The position numbers and the translations under genes are program-made. DNA of 64,000 bases from Bradyrhizobium sp. AS23.2 (GTDB lineage Bacteria; Pseudomonadota; Alphaproteobacteria; Rhizobiales; Xanthobacteraceae). Of the stretch, positions 1-7,670 are shown in pieces. The DNA is taken from positions 1 to 64,000 of the forward strand of contig NZ_LGHM01000006.1 of NCBI RefSeq assembly GCF_001908185.1, read 5' to 3'. The notes beneath the pieces were generated by a model, which did no database searches, was not told the DNA's origin, and saw only the letters and a program-made list of their open reading frames with translations. The number at the start of each line of letters is the position of its first letter. Position 1 is the first letter of the stretch.

Positions 1-391
1 GACGCTTGAGCGCGATAGAAGAACTTATTCGTCCAAGATCGTTCTAGCGCCCAGGCTCGCAAGTGCCTTCAACCTAAACGGCGAACTGAAGAATGTAATT
101 CTAGTCGTGTTTCGATCCTGCGCGTTTTCACACAGCCAGGGTCACAATCCGAAGTCGGGATCGGCCCCAGCCTCGGTCCGCTCCTACCCTGAAAGCGGAC
201 TATCGCTCCGCGCTCGGTCGAGGTCAGCTAAGGGACCCAAAGCAGACCTGCGGGTTTGGACGACGTTCAGGCTCCAAGGGATGAACCAGACAAGGGGCCC
301 CAGCAACTAATCGCGAGAGGAGGCGAGCCTGCGCACTGCGCAAGCACCAGCGGTATTGGTTGCCTCCGACAGAGCAGCAGGGGCGAACCTC
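1..391. other. No gene recognised at the left edge
   Basis: The open frames here are short, mutually overlapping and have no ribosome binding site or family resemblance. The stretch may carry the promoter of the following small membrane protein gene, but I see no clear motif. Confidence 0.4.
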
Positions 392-784
392 ATGCCATAC
401 ATCATCGTGCAGATTGCCGTGATCGGCATCGTGGTTCTGCAAATGACCGGTACGATTCCGATGGACGCCGTCGGTGGGGGGCTGGTGATCGCGGCGGCTA
501 CGTTTGTCGCCGCACTGGCTATCGCCGTCCACGAGGCATGGACGAAGAAACGGGGTGTGCTCGGCTGGATCGCGAACATCGTCGTCTCGTTTCTCGGTGC
601 CTTCTTTGCCGCCCAGTTCGGCGGCCCGCTTGTGGCGATTCCACTCCTGATGCTCGCGGGCGGGGGCAGCAGCTCGCTGGCGGCCGCGGGAGGTGGCGTG
701 ATGTCTGTCGCGCTCGCCCTCATGATGGTCGTCGCGCTCGCGGGATCGTCGGGCGCGCTGTGGCTCGTGAACCGGCGGCGATGA
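392..784 (+). CDS. Small hypothetical membrane protein (130 aa)
   Basis: I do not recognise the family. The start is taken at the ATG beginning MPYIIVQIAV; a TTG 36 bases upstream is in frame but would add a polar, non-hydrophobic leader. The protein has about four hydrophobic stretches (roughly residues 3-18, 28-47, 57-87 and 100-124), with a short charged linker (EAWTKKRG) after the second. It contains Gly/Ala/Ser-rich helices and ends in a basic NRRR tail, so an inner-membrane location with a cytoplasmic C-terminus is likely. It stands alone, followed by about 430 bases with no intact gene. Confidence 0.55.
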   Translation: MPYIIVQIAVIGIVVLQMTGTIPMDAVGGGLVIAAATFVAALAIAVHEAWTKKRGVLGWIANIVVSFLGAFFAAQFGGPLVAIPLLMLAGGGSSSLAAAGGGVMSVALALMMVVALAGSSGALWLVNRRR

Positions 785-1010
785 GTTTGTTCAGTGGCGA
801 GTGTGCAGCAGCGACGACTGCTACGATTGGTCTTCTCCATTTCCGACTGGACGACGGCCGCTTATGGCCCAAATGCGAAGCCGTTCGACCGCTAGGTTAG
901 GTCGGTTCTCCGGAGCTGAGCGGACCACTCTGCCATGACCTTCGACCGGCGCTTGTGACCCAAAGCCGCCGTTAACGAAAGAGCGGAGCGTGCCCGCTCC
1001 GCCAGGCGAT
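785..1010. other. Intergenic stretch up to the integrase remnant
   Basis: I see no intact gene between the small membrane protein and the L,D-transpeptidase gene (785-1211). The only recognisable content is the recombinase 3'-end remnant at 1011-1061 and the hairpin at 983-1002, both listed separately. Confidence 0.5.
983..1002 (-). terminator. Hairpin beyond the integrase remnant
   Basis: GCGGAGCG and CGCTCCGC form a perfect 8-bp stem around a 4-base loop. It lies just past the stop codon of the recombinase remnant (read on the minus strand). A hairpin in the same relative position follows the larger recombinase copy (4012-4035), so the hairpin was probably part of the same duplicated unit. 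It lacks a clear T-run. Confidence 0.45.
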
Positions 1011-1061
1011 TCAGACCTCGACTCGTTCCGCGATGAGAAGCGCGTCGTCCACGTCGCGAGC
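1011..1061 (-). pseudogene. 3'-terminal remnant of a tyrosine recombinase gene
   Basis: Reading the minus strand gives RDVDDALLIAERVEV followed by a stop. This matches the last residues of the recombinase at 4043-4677 (EVDDALAIAEQVEV, stop). Upstream in the same frame the similarity ends abruptly, so only about 15 codons survive. The DNA past the stop is also similar at both places, including a hairpin. This is best read as the decayed end of a second integrase copy in the same orientation, about 3 kb from the first. No catalytic residues remain. Confidence 0.6.
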
Positions 1062-1211
1062 TAAATATCAAGCGGTACTCCCAATTTTTATGTTGCCGAA
1101 CAAGAGTGCGGCGTTAACCACCGCTAACGGTTCCAGTCTGAGCGAAATCGCTTCGAAGTTTCTTAAATTTTACTGGGTACCTCTTCCAGGCATGGTGACC
1201 TGGGGAAAGAT

Positions 1212-2066
1212 ATGAGTAAGCGGGCCAAACGTGGAAAGGCAGAGACGCTCGCACTACCAATGGTCGGGAGAGTTGCAATTGGCGCCGTGGCCGTCGCCGC
1301 ATTGGGGTACAGTTTGCTGTCTCGCCCGGCGAGCGTGCAGCCGATAGGGAAGCCGTCCGCGCACCAAGCCATGGCGTCGTCAACTCCGGTTTACGTGTCA
1401 GCTCCTGCTCGTGCATCACCTCCGGCTCCGATTCCGGCCCCGGCGCCTCTGGTCGAACCACCAAAAGCCGCTGACGGTCCCGGAGCATTCGTTCGGCAGG
1501 TGGTTGACTACACCAGCCGCCAGACGCCGGGCACCGTGATCATCGATACCAAAAACACATTCCTTTATTTCGTTCTGAACGACACGCGAGCCCTGCGCTA
1601 CGGCATCGGTGTTGGCCGCGAAGGTTTCACATGGTCCGGTGAACAGACTGTGGCCCGTAAAGCAGAATGGCCGGATTGGCATCCGCCTGCGGAGATGGTC
1701 TCGCGTCAGCCTTATCTGCCGCGGTTTATGGCAGGTGGCCCCGGTAATCCGCTCGGCGCCCGGGCGATGTATCTGGGCGAGACCGAATATCGAATTCACG
1801 GCACCAACAATCCCGATACGATCGGGAAGCGGGTTTCGTCCGGCTGTATCCGGCTGACCAATGAGGACGTCGTGGACCTCTATGAGCGGGTGAAAGTCGG
1901 AGCGAAGGTGATCGTGCTTCCGGCAACCGCTGCCCGTCGACCATCCCAGGGAGCGCCGCCCGACGCCGCTTTCCGATCGCCGGACCCGGCGTCGCCGTCG
2001 AACCGGCCCTCGGCAACTAACGCGCAGATGCTGTCATCTGGACCGAAGATCGCCGAGGTCCAGTAA
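1212..2066 (+). CDS. L,D-transpeptidase (YkuD domain), membrane-anchored or secreted
   Basis: Peptidoglycan L,D-transpeptidases make 3-3 cross-links or attach proteins to the wall, using a cysteine nucleophile in the periplasm. The 284-residue protein starts with a basic segment and one hydrophobic helix (about residues 17-37), then a Pro/Ala-rich linker (about 45-85). The YkuD domain follows: VIIDTKNTFLYFVLNDTRALRY is its first strand pair, and the active-site signature is HGTN (His196) then SSGCIRL (Cys212). The C-terminal 50 residues are low-complexity, rich in Pro and Ala. It is a single gene; the start ATG is 6 bases past a weak GGGGAAAG site. The exact substrate cannot be read from sequence. 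Family assignment is secure. Confidence 0.9.
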   Translation: MSKRAKRGKAETLALPMVGRVAIGAVAVAALGYSLLSRPASVQPIGKPSAHQAMASSTPVYVSAPARASPPAPIPAPAPLVEPPKAADGPGAFVRQVVDYTSRQTPGTVIIDTKNTFLYFVLNDTRALRYGIGVGREGFTWSGEQTVARKAEWPDWHPPAEMVSRQPYLPRFMAGGPGNPLGARAMYLGETEYRIHGTNNPDTIGKRVSSGCIRLTNEDVVDLYERVKVGAKVIVLPATAARRPSQGAPPDAAFRSPDPASPSNRPSATNAQMLSSGPKIAEVQ

Positions 2067-2410
2067 CTCAGTCCTCCGTCCTCGGTCTGCAACTGAGGAC
2101 AAGGAGGCAATTCAAGTCGTCCCTTCTGAGTCAGCTTCTGGCCCTGAGCTCAACAGCGCAACAGCCGCTGCCATGTCGGCTGGTTGCGGGAAAGCGGACG
2201 CCACAGGATCGTTGGGCTGACTGCCGCATTTGACTCTAAGCCGCCTCTTACGCCGTTAGCAGTGCGGAGGTTGAAGCTACACAAGACGACCAAGACGGCG
2301 TAGGGCAATGCTCAGCCCTAGCCCGATCCTACTACAGATTTTCAAAGCATTGATTTGGAGTAAACCCTGAGAGAGATTGCTCGTTGTTCAAGTGTTTTTG
2401 GGGCATTCCC
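2067..2410 (+). promoter_or_regulatory. Leader of the guanidinium exporter gene with pseudoknot-capable structure
   Basis: No gene is present. Two interleaved stems can form: CCGC (2241-2244) with GCGG (2264-2267), and TACGCCGT (2249-2256) with ACGGCGTA (2295-2302). That is the order of an H-type pseudoknot. A further hairpin, TAGGGC (2301-2306) with GCCCTA (2315-2320), shares two bases with the second stem. The motif CAAGACGGCG at 2291-2300 also occurs at the 3' end of guanidine-III riboswitches as I remember them, but the conserved 5' part of that class is not evident and one loop is too long. This is a candidate leader element, not an identified riboswitch. Confidence 0.3.
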
Positions 2411-2725
2411 ATGGCTTGGCTCTTCCTGCTCATTGCTGGCCTGTGCGAAATCGCCTGGGCGATCGGCCTCAAATTCACGGAAGGCTTCGCACGCCTTTTA
2501 CCAACAATCGCCACAGTCGTCGCTATGGCGGCCAGTATTGGGTTCCTTGGCATCGCCCTTAAGTCGCTGCCGGTCGGTACGGCCTATGCGGTGTGGACGG
2601 GCATTGGCACTGTTGGCACCACCGCGCTCGGCATCTATCTATTTGACGAGCCCCCAACGTTGCTTAGGCTTGCTTGTATCGGCTTTATTCTCTTGGGCAT
2701 GATCGGACTGAAAATCACCACTTAG
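2411..2725 (+). CDS. sugE: SMR-family guanidinium exporter (Gdx, formerly SugE)
   Basis: Small multidrug resistance proteins are four-helix dimers exchanging a cation for protons at the inner membrane; the Gdx branch exports guanidinium. The 104-residue length is typical. Residues used by Gdx proteins are in place: Glu13 in LCEIAWA, Trp16, Ser42, Tyr59 and Trp62 (TAYAVWTGIG). The ATG at 2411 gives the standard MAWLFLLIAG start; an upstream TTG in the same frame would add nine unlikely residues. It is convergent with the amidinotransferase gene, only 36 bases apart, which suggests the two belong to guanidino-compound metabolism. The upstream leader can fold into a pseudoknot. Quaternary ammonium export is the alternative function, but the residues favour Gdx. 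Confidence 0.88.
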   Translation: MAWLFLLIAGLCEIAWAIGLKFTEGFARLLPTIATVVAMAASIGFLGIALKSLPVGTAYAVWTGIGTVGTTALGIYLFDEPPTLLRLACIGFILLGMIGLKITT

Positions 2726-2761
2726 GCGGAACGGTGCGACGAGAACCTGTTGGAAGTCGGC

Positions 2762-3886
2762 TCAAAAATAGCTCTCCAACGTGCCGCGCCGCCGGACGTC
2801 GAGCGTGGCGCAATGGAAGGCGCCACCAAATGCCGCATAGTGTAAGAACTCGCAGGGAATCGGCTCGAATCCCCAATTCTCAAACGCACGCATCGTTGCG
2901 GTATGATGTGGATCTACGATGACGCGCTTCTCATCCACCATCAATACGTTCATGTTGAGCCATTTCCCGCATAGCGAAGTGATCCTCAGCACAGGATCGG
3001 TGATCGGGTCGGACTCGGGGGCCACGAGGATGTCCCATCCTTTCAAGACGGCCGGAAGATGGTCGACGTCTATGTACTCGGGATTGATCAGGATCTTGCC
3101 GGGCCCAAGCGGCAATATGGTGGTGTCGATGTGCATTGGATTGGGACAGCGGCTCTCGATCTCATGGATGCGATAGCCGTCGCCAAGGTGGCGACGCAGC
3201 CATTCAATACCAGACGCATTGGTGACGTTGCTGCGGGTCACGAACAGGTCGCGCCCGCAGCGAAAGAAGTCGGCAGCATCAAAGACCGGTTCGAATTCGG
3301 TGAGAATGTATGAGATCGGCTCGCCTTTCTTCGGAACGCGAAATTCAGGGTCGAACAGTTCGTCCGCCAGTTGCGGTCTGGGCGCGCTCGTCCACCGCGC
3401 GCCACGTTGGAAATAGTCCTTCAGGATCGGACGATAGGAGTGCGTCTCGAAGTAGCGACAGGGCCAAACCATTGGGGTTTCGATGATCTCGTCGCCGACC
3501 ACGAGCATGCTGTCGCGCGGGCAGGAATTGCAGAAGCCGCGCGAGGACCATTCCGGCGTGCTGAAGCGCTTCCTGTGGTCGACAGCGTCCGGCCGTCTTA
3601 CGACGATGCCCAGCGACTGTAGCAGCGCAACAAAGCCATCAAGCTCACGCTGCGCTGGTTCGACCAGGATCCTTGGGTAACGAAAGCCTGCGAGCAGCGA
3701 CTGAGCACGCGCTGCCATGCCGGGAATGTTGCAGGTGACAACCGGATGATCGGACGGGATAACCGCACCCTCAAGCCTTCCGACGATCACTTCCTCCAGC
3801 GTGCCCCACTCGTTGTGTGAGTTCACTGGAGAAACTTGTCCCGATGGGACGACATCCGAACCGCGAGCGCGCGTGACCATGTCCAT
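2762..3886 (-). CDS. Glycine/arginine amidinotransferase-like enzyme (GATM family)
   Basis: Amidinotransferases move the amidino group of arginine to an amine acceptor, such as glycine to form guanidinoacetate. The 374-residue protein matches the mitochondrial GATM fold closely: FEPVFDAADFFRCGRD carries the catalytic Asp (203 or 206), NPMHIDTT the His252, and GGAFHCATLDVRRRGT the nucleophile Cys359. The RRRGTLESYF ending is also GATM-like. No signal peptide is seen, so it is probably cytosolic. A start at 3886 or 3880 (MDMV) is possible; AGAGGG lies upstream. It is convergent with the guanidinium exporter. The acceptor amine cannot be told from sequence: glycine, lysine and aminated secondary-metabolite precursors are all known for the family. 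Confidence 0.88.
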   Translation of the reverse strand: MDMVTRARGSDVVPSGQVSPVNSHNEWGTLEEVIVGRLEGAVIPSDHPVVTCNIPGMAARAQSLLAGFRYPRILVEPAQRELDGFVALLQSLGIVVRRPDAVDHRKRFSTPEWSSRGFCNSCPRDSMLVVGDEIIETPMVWPCRYFETHSYRPILKDYFQRGARWTSAPRPQLADELFDPEFRVPKKGEPISYILTEFEPVFDAADFFRCGRDLFVTRSNVTNASGIEWLRRHLGDGYRIHEIESRCPNPMHIDTTILPLGPGKILINPEYIDVDHLPAVLKGWDILVAPESDPITDPVLRITSLCGKWLNMNVLMVDEKRVIVDPHHTATMRAFENWGFEPIPCEFLHYAAFGGAFHCATLDVRRRGTLESYF

Positions 3887-4011
3887 GCATGAGGCCCTCT
3901 GTGCGCTACAACAGCCTTTGATCCTGGAAGTTCCAGAGGTCCGACTCCGGTCGCCGGATCGATCGCAAATCCTTGGTGTCGCCTATTGGCCCGAAGCGGC
4001 CGCTGGCCGAT

Positions 4012-4035
4012 GGGCAGAGCATGTCCGCTCTGCCC
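4012..4035 (-). terminator. Hairpin after the recombinase pseudogene
   Basis: GGGCAGAGC and GCTCTGCCC form a perfect 9-bp stem with a 6-base loop, eight bases past the recombinase stop codon on the minus strand. It corresponds in position to the hairpin at 983-1002. There is no strong T-run, so termination is plausible but not proven. Confidence 0.5.
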
Positions 4036-4042
4036 TGGTGAT

Positions 4043-4677
4043 TCAGACCTCAACTTGTTCGGCAATCGCGAGCGCGTCGTCAACCTCGATGCCGTGATAG
4101 CGGACCGTGCTTTCGATCTTCGTGTGGCCGCGCAACAGCTGCACGGCTCGCAAATTCCCCGTGCGGCGGTAGATCAGCGTTGCCTTGGTTCGGCGCAGCG
4201 AGTGGGTGCCAAATACCCTTGGGTCAAGCCCGATGCTTGCCACCCAGTCCGCAAGAAGGCGAGCATATTGGCGGGTTGTCATCGCCCGACCGCGCCCCCC
4301 CGGCGCCCAGTGAACAAATACTCACCTGGCCTCTTGCCGGCTTCCTTCAAGAAGTCGTCAACGGCTTGCCGCGTTTGATCCGTCAACTCGAACTTGACCT
4401 TTCTCCCGGTCTTCTTCTGCCGGACGGTCGCACGATCGACCGCATAGCCATTCGGAGCGACATCTTCGACCCTCAAGGCGACGACGTCGCAGCCACGCAA
4501 CTTGCTGTCGATCGCAAGGTTGAAAAGGGCAAGATCGCGGGTCCGTCTTTCGATCAGGAGCCGGGTTCGGATCGACCAGACTTGGTTTGGCCGCAGCGGA
4601 GGTTTGGCTCCGATCAGCTTGCCCTTGTTCCAGGGTGTGCGACGAGATTTAGTGGAGAAGCTGCATTCGTCAGGCAT
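4043..4677 (-). pseudogene. Tyrosine site-specific recombinase/integrase, frameshifted
   Basis: The two halves lie in different frames. The N-terminal half (4279-4677, MPDECSFSTKSRR onward) carries LRGCDVVALRVEDV with the first catalytic Arg. The C-terminal half (4043-4282) carries HSLRRTKAT, LRGHTKIEST and the catalytic Tyr in TVRYHG. The frame breaks in a run of seven C (4295-4301); one extra base there would give a continuous protein of about 211 residues, the usual size of this short rhizobial integrase family, which lacks a long N-terminal arm-binding domain. Either the gene is dead or the run was miscounted. No phage genes or attachment sites are recognisable nearby. Confidence 0.82.
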
Positions 4678-5287
4678 GATCGTACTCCTCGGGCTGTGAG
4701 GGCACCGAGCATGCGTTATGACGCGCAGATCGTGTCTGCTTTCAGAGGCTTGCGGCCATGGAGGACCGCGGGGCCGCTTTAGGTCCGCAGCGAATGACCC
4801 TGGCTGTGTAAAAACGCGAACTTCGGCGGATGGCGGAGAATCTACTTCTCAGATCACGCGGCACCGAAGCTCTGTATCCTCTTCGCAGTCTCAGAAGCGG
4901 TGTTTGATGGAATTCTTTTCTCCGAAATTTGAGCGCCGTAGCGTCGACCGCGGAGTACAACAAGCTCGCGAACCGCTGATCGGGTCCGATCTTTCACGGG
5001 CAGTCGACCCACGAGTGAATGGAGGGACCGCAGGCGATTGATTGTCAAACTTCGACTGCATGACGGGTCCATGACCTTTAACCCGATCCAATCAGCGGGC
5101 ACGTAGGTGATATATTTGGATCTTCCGGGCGTGACGATGAACGTCACGGGTGGGGTCGCGCGAAGGTGCACCGTAAGCCGATGACTCTCGAACTCGGCAA
5201 TGCCCTATTGCCGCTCGCGGTTGCTGTCCGATCTACAACAGCAACTAGTTCGTGAACTCGAATAGGAGCGCTTCAAGGGAGGATCAC
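4678..5287. other. Long intergenic stretch, no gene recognised
   Basis: About 600 bases separate the integrase from the phosphoesterase. The open frames on both strands are short, arginine/serine-rich and without ribosome binding sites. The promoter of the phosphoesterase should lie at the right end. Confidence 0.45.
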
Positions 5288-6682
5288 ATGTTAAGCTTCA
5301 TTGCGCGCGCGCCGCCTGCACGAAAGGCACAAGCTATTGCCGTCGTGGTACTGTTGTGTGTTCTCTTTTCCGCAGGGCGAGTGGCTGCCCAGTCCGCTGG
5401 GTTAGAGAGAATTCAGCATGTTATCGTGATCTATCAGGAGAATTGGAGCTTCGACGGTCTGTACGGCAAGTTCCCCGGCGCAGATGGCCTCGCCAATGCG
5501 GGTGAACGCATTCGGCAGATCAAAAAAGACGGTACGCCCTACCTGACACTTCCACAGCCACTCGATACGTCGAAGAAGCCGCCAATCCCGGATTCCCGGT
5601 TTCCGACGGACCTACCCGTCGCGCCGTATGACATCGCCCAGTATGTTCCGCCGCATCAGAAAGTTGGCGACATCGTCAACCGGGCGCAGCAGGAGAAGCG
5701 CCAAATCAACGGCGGCCGAATGGATGGGTTCGTCGCCTGGAGCGAGAACGGCGGATTGGCGATGAGCTACTATGATGCGACCGACTTGCCTATTGGTCGC
5801 TTGGCTCAGCAGTACACTCTGGCCGATCGTTTCTTCCACTCGGCATTCGATGGCTCGATGATCAATCATCTTTGGTTGATCTGCGCTTGCACCCCCAGTT
5901 GGTCGAACGCACCGGCGAATTTGAGAATTCAAATGGACGCACAGGGCATCGTGGTTAAGGACGGATCGGTCACTCCAGACGGCTACGTGGTCCACACGGT
6001 CTACCCCGCTAACCGACCTTATCCCGGAAACATCGAGGATCCGGGCCAGCTCATACCGTTGCTGGATCTGCCGACGATTGGTGATCGGCTAAGCGAGAAG
6101 GGCATCTCTTGGGCTTGGTACTCGGGCGGCTGGAAAGACGCCGTTGCAGGCCATCCCGACGCACTGTTCCAATTTCATCATCAGCCGTTCAACTACTTCG
6201 CCCCCTATGCCGAAGGGAAGGCTGCCCGGACCGAGCACCTGAAGGACACCGAGGATTTCCTTGCGGCCCTGCGGGCTGGCAACCTGCCGGCCGTGGTCTT
6301 TATCAAGCCGATCGGCGCCGACAACGAACATCCTGGCTATTCGGACTTGCTGCGAGGGGAGCAGCACGTGGCAAGTTTGGTCAACGCGGTGCAGGAAAGT
6401 GTCTTTTGGAAGGACAGCGTGATTATCGTCACTTATGACGAGGGCGGCGGACGTTGGGATCACGTTCCGCCACCGCCCGGCGATCGCTGGGGTCCAGGGG
6501 TTCGCATTCCGGCGGTTATCATTTCGCCCTTTGCCAAACGCGGGTTTGTTGATCACACGACGTATGAGACCGTTTCGATCTTGAAGCTGATCGAAACTCG
6601 CTGGAACGTGGCGCCTCTCGGTAGTCGAGACGCCGCGGCTAACAACCTCCTCAACGCCTTCGACTTCTTTCAGACTCCTTGA
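5288..6682 (+). CDS. Secreted phosphoesterase family protein (acid phosphatase/phospholipase C type)
   Basis: The family (alkaline-phosphatase-like superfamily) hydrolyses phosphomonoesters or phospholipids in the periplasm or outside the cell using a metal site. The start is the ATG at 5288, seven bases after AAGGGAGGA; a GTG 36 bases upstream is less likely. Residues 1-36 form a signal peptide with a hydrophobic core and a VAAQS cleavage region. The metal-binding start of the domain, VIVIYQENWSFDGLYGKFPG, follows directly. Later motifs are FFHSAFDGSMINH, VFIKPIGADNEHPGYSD, IIVTYDEGGGRWDHVPPP and VRIPAVIISPFAKRGFVDH. The mature size (about 430 residues) fits the short acid-phosphatase branch. 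It is a single gene. Confidence 0.85.
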   Translation: MLSFIARAPPARKAQAIAVVVLLCVLFSAGRVAAQSAGLERIQHVIVIYQENWSFDGLYGKFPGADGLANAGERIRQIKKDGTPYLTLPQPLDTSKKPPIPDSRFPTDLPVAPYDIAQYVPPHQKVGDIVNRAQQEKRQINGGRMDGFVAWSENGGLAMSYYDATDLPIGRLAQQYTLADRFFHSAFDGSMINHLWLICACTPSWSNAPANLRIQMDAQGIVVKDGSVTPDGYVVHTVYPANRPYPGNIEDPGQLIPLLDLPTIGDRLSEKGISWAWYSGGWKDAVAGHPDALFQFHHQPFNYFAPYAEGKAARTEHLKDTEDFLAALRAGNLPAVVFIKPIGADNEHPGYSDLLRGEQHVASLVNAVQESVFWKDSVIIVTYDEGGGRWDHVPPPPGDRWGPGVRIPAVIISPFAKRGFVDHTTYETVSILKLIETRWNVAPLGSRDAAANNLLNAFDFFQTP

Positions 6683-6840
6683 TGCTGAAGGCGAGAGTGG
6701 CCAGAATCGTCGCGGATGGGATGTCTCCTATCGGCCCCGAGCCGAACAACGCGCTGGCTCAAAAAGTGCTAGGCGCGAGAACGCTGCATAGAAGGCCTCA
6801 ATTGCAGTGGCCATCCCCAAGCCTAAGGGAGGTTGATGCA

Positions 6841-7029
6841 ATGCCGGTATCGTACACCCTCGAACAGTATGTAAACGATCTCCGGGCAATCACCGCTAAG
6901 GAAACCGATCCGGTCAAAATCACTGACCTGGTCGCACCCGTTGCCAAGAAATTTGCGCAATCGGCCGAATGGTTTCGTCCTCGCACATTTGATCGATGCG
7001 AAGCTCGATACGTCCGTCGAGGCCCATGA
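6841..7029 (+). pseudogene. Truncated N-terminal piece of a cupin/cysteine-dioxygenase-like protein
   Basis: GGGAGG lies nine bases before the ATG, so translation of MPVSYTLEQYVNDLR onward is plausible. The 62 residues resemble the helical N-terminus of cysteine-dioxygenase-like cupin proteins (TLEQYV..., then ...VAPVAKKFAQSAEWFRP). The barrel that should follow, with its metal-binding histidines, is absent: the frame ends in CEARYVRRGP and no other frame continues it. This looks like a gene truncated by recombination. A free-standing small protein is the alternative. The resemblance is from memory and short. Confidence 0.4.
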
Positions 7030-7096
7030 TAAATGCGCGGTACTCTTGCATCTACCGCCCCCCCTGCAAAATGAGAGGTCACCAACTGAGGCGGCC

Positions 7097-7291
7097 TTAT
7101 TCTTCGGGGGGTTGCAGGCCCGGCGAAGTCAGCCACCCGTCTATATGAGAAACGGTTTCGAGCTGGCGCAGTTTGCTTTCTAGAAGATCACGCTGCGGTC
7201 CTGGCCGTGTGTTTTCCAGTTCCGCTATAATGCGGGCTCTCTCCGCGTTCAGATTGTCGTCAAATGTGTGGGATTGCGAGCGTCGTTTCAT
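7097..7291 (-). CDS. Small hypothetical protein (64 aa)
   Basis: The ATG follows AAGGAGAGTGCC, an excellent Shine-Dalgarno site. The product is charged and mostly helical: MKRRSQSHTFDD, then a stretch with leucine spacing (ERARIIAELENTRPGPQRD, LLESKLRQLE) that could form a short coiled coil, and a tail ending LQPPEE. There are no cysteines and no membrane segment. I do not recognise a named family. It sits with other tiny genes between 7.1 and 9.8 kb, several of them on the minus strand with equally strong binding sites. Confidence 0.7.
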   Translation of the reverse strand: MKRRSQSHTFDDNLNAERARIIAELENTRPGPQRDLLESKLRQLETVSHIDGWLTSPGLQPPEE

Positions 7292-7454
7292 GGCACTCTC
7301 CTTTCCCTACGTGAATTGGGCAGGAGCGCAACCGGCGTTCTGATCACCGATCGAAGCAATGGTGCCGTGTGCGGTGATGGAACCAGTATGCACCCGGAAC
7401 CGGAGCGACGCCAGAATAAAAACTTAAGTGGTCTCAGGCAGGCCGCTCGCGGCC

Positions 7455-7574
7455 TTACCGCACGAAATAGATGCTCGTCATCGCCACAGCAACGAGCAGC
7501 GCTGCGCCGAAGGTCCCAACGCCAAGGCAGATGCGTGCTTGGATTGAATAAGAATCGAAATGAGGAGGGGCGAT
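7455..7574 (-). CDS. Candidate 39-aa single-span membrane protein with an ATC start
   Basis: On the minus strand AGGAGGAGCGTGCC precedes an ATC codon. The frame then reads IAPPHFDSYSIQARICLGVG and on through a hydrophobic segment (TFGAALLVAVAMTSIYF) to VR and a stop. The spacing from the binding site to ATC is what one expects for an ATG, and the spacer matches that of the neighbouring 7097-7291 gene (GGAG..GTGCC then ATG). Either a rare non-ATG start is used, or a point change has silenced the gene. No ATG, GTG or TTG start precedes the membrane segment in this frame. The surrounding stretch 7292-7670 holds nothing else I can support. Confidence 0.35.
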   Translation of the reverse strand: MAPPHFDSYSIQARICLGVGTFGAALLVAVAMTSIYFVR

Positions 7575-7670
7575 GGCACGCTCCTCCTGGTATCTGGCGG
7601 GAGCGCGATTGGTCTCTCAAAGGGGACCTTTCGGCCCCCTAACCGCAAATCGAAATCATTGTCCCCGCGC

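Noticed and set aside
4678-5287. Small open frames between the integrase and phosphoesterase genes
   Set aside because: No binding sites, biased composition and mutual overlap on both strands; nothing to support a gene.
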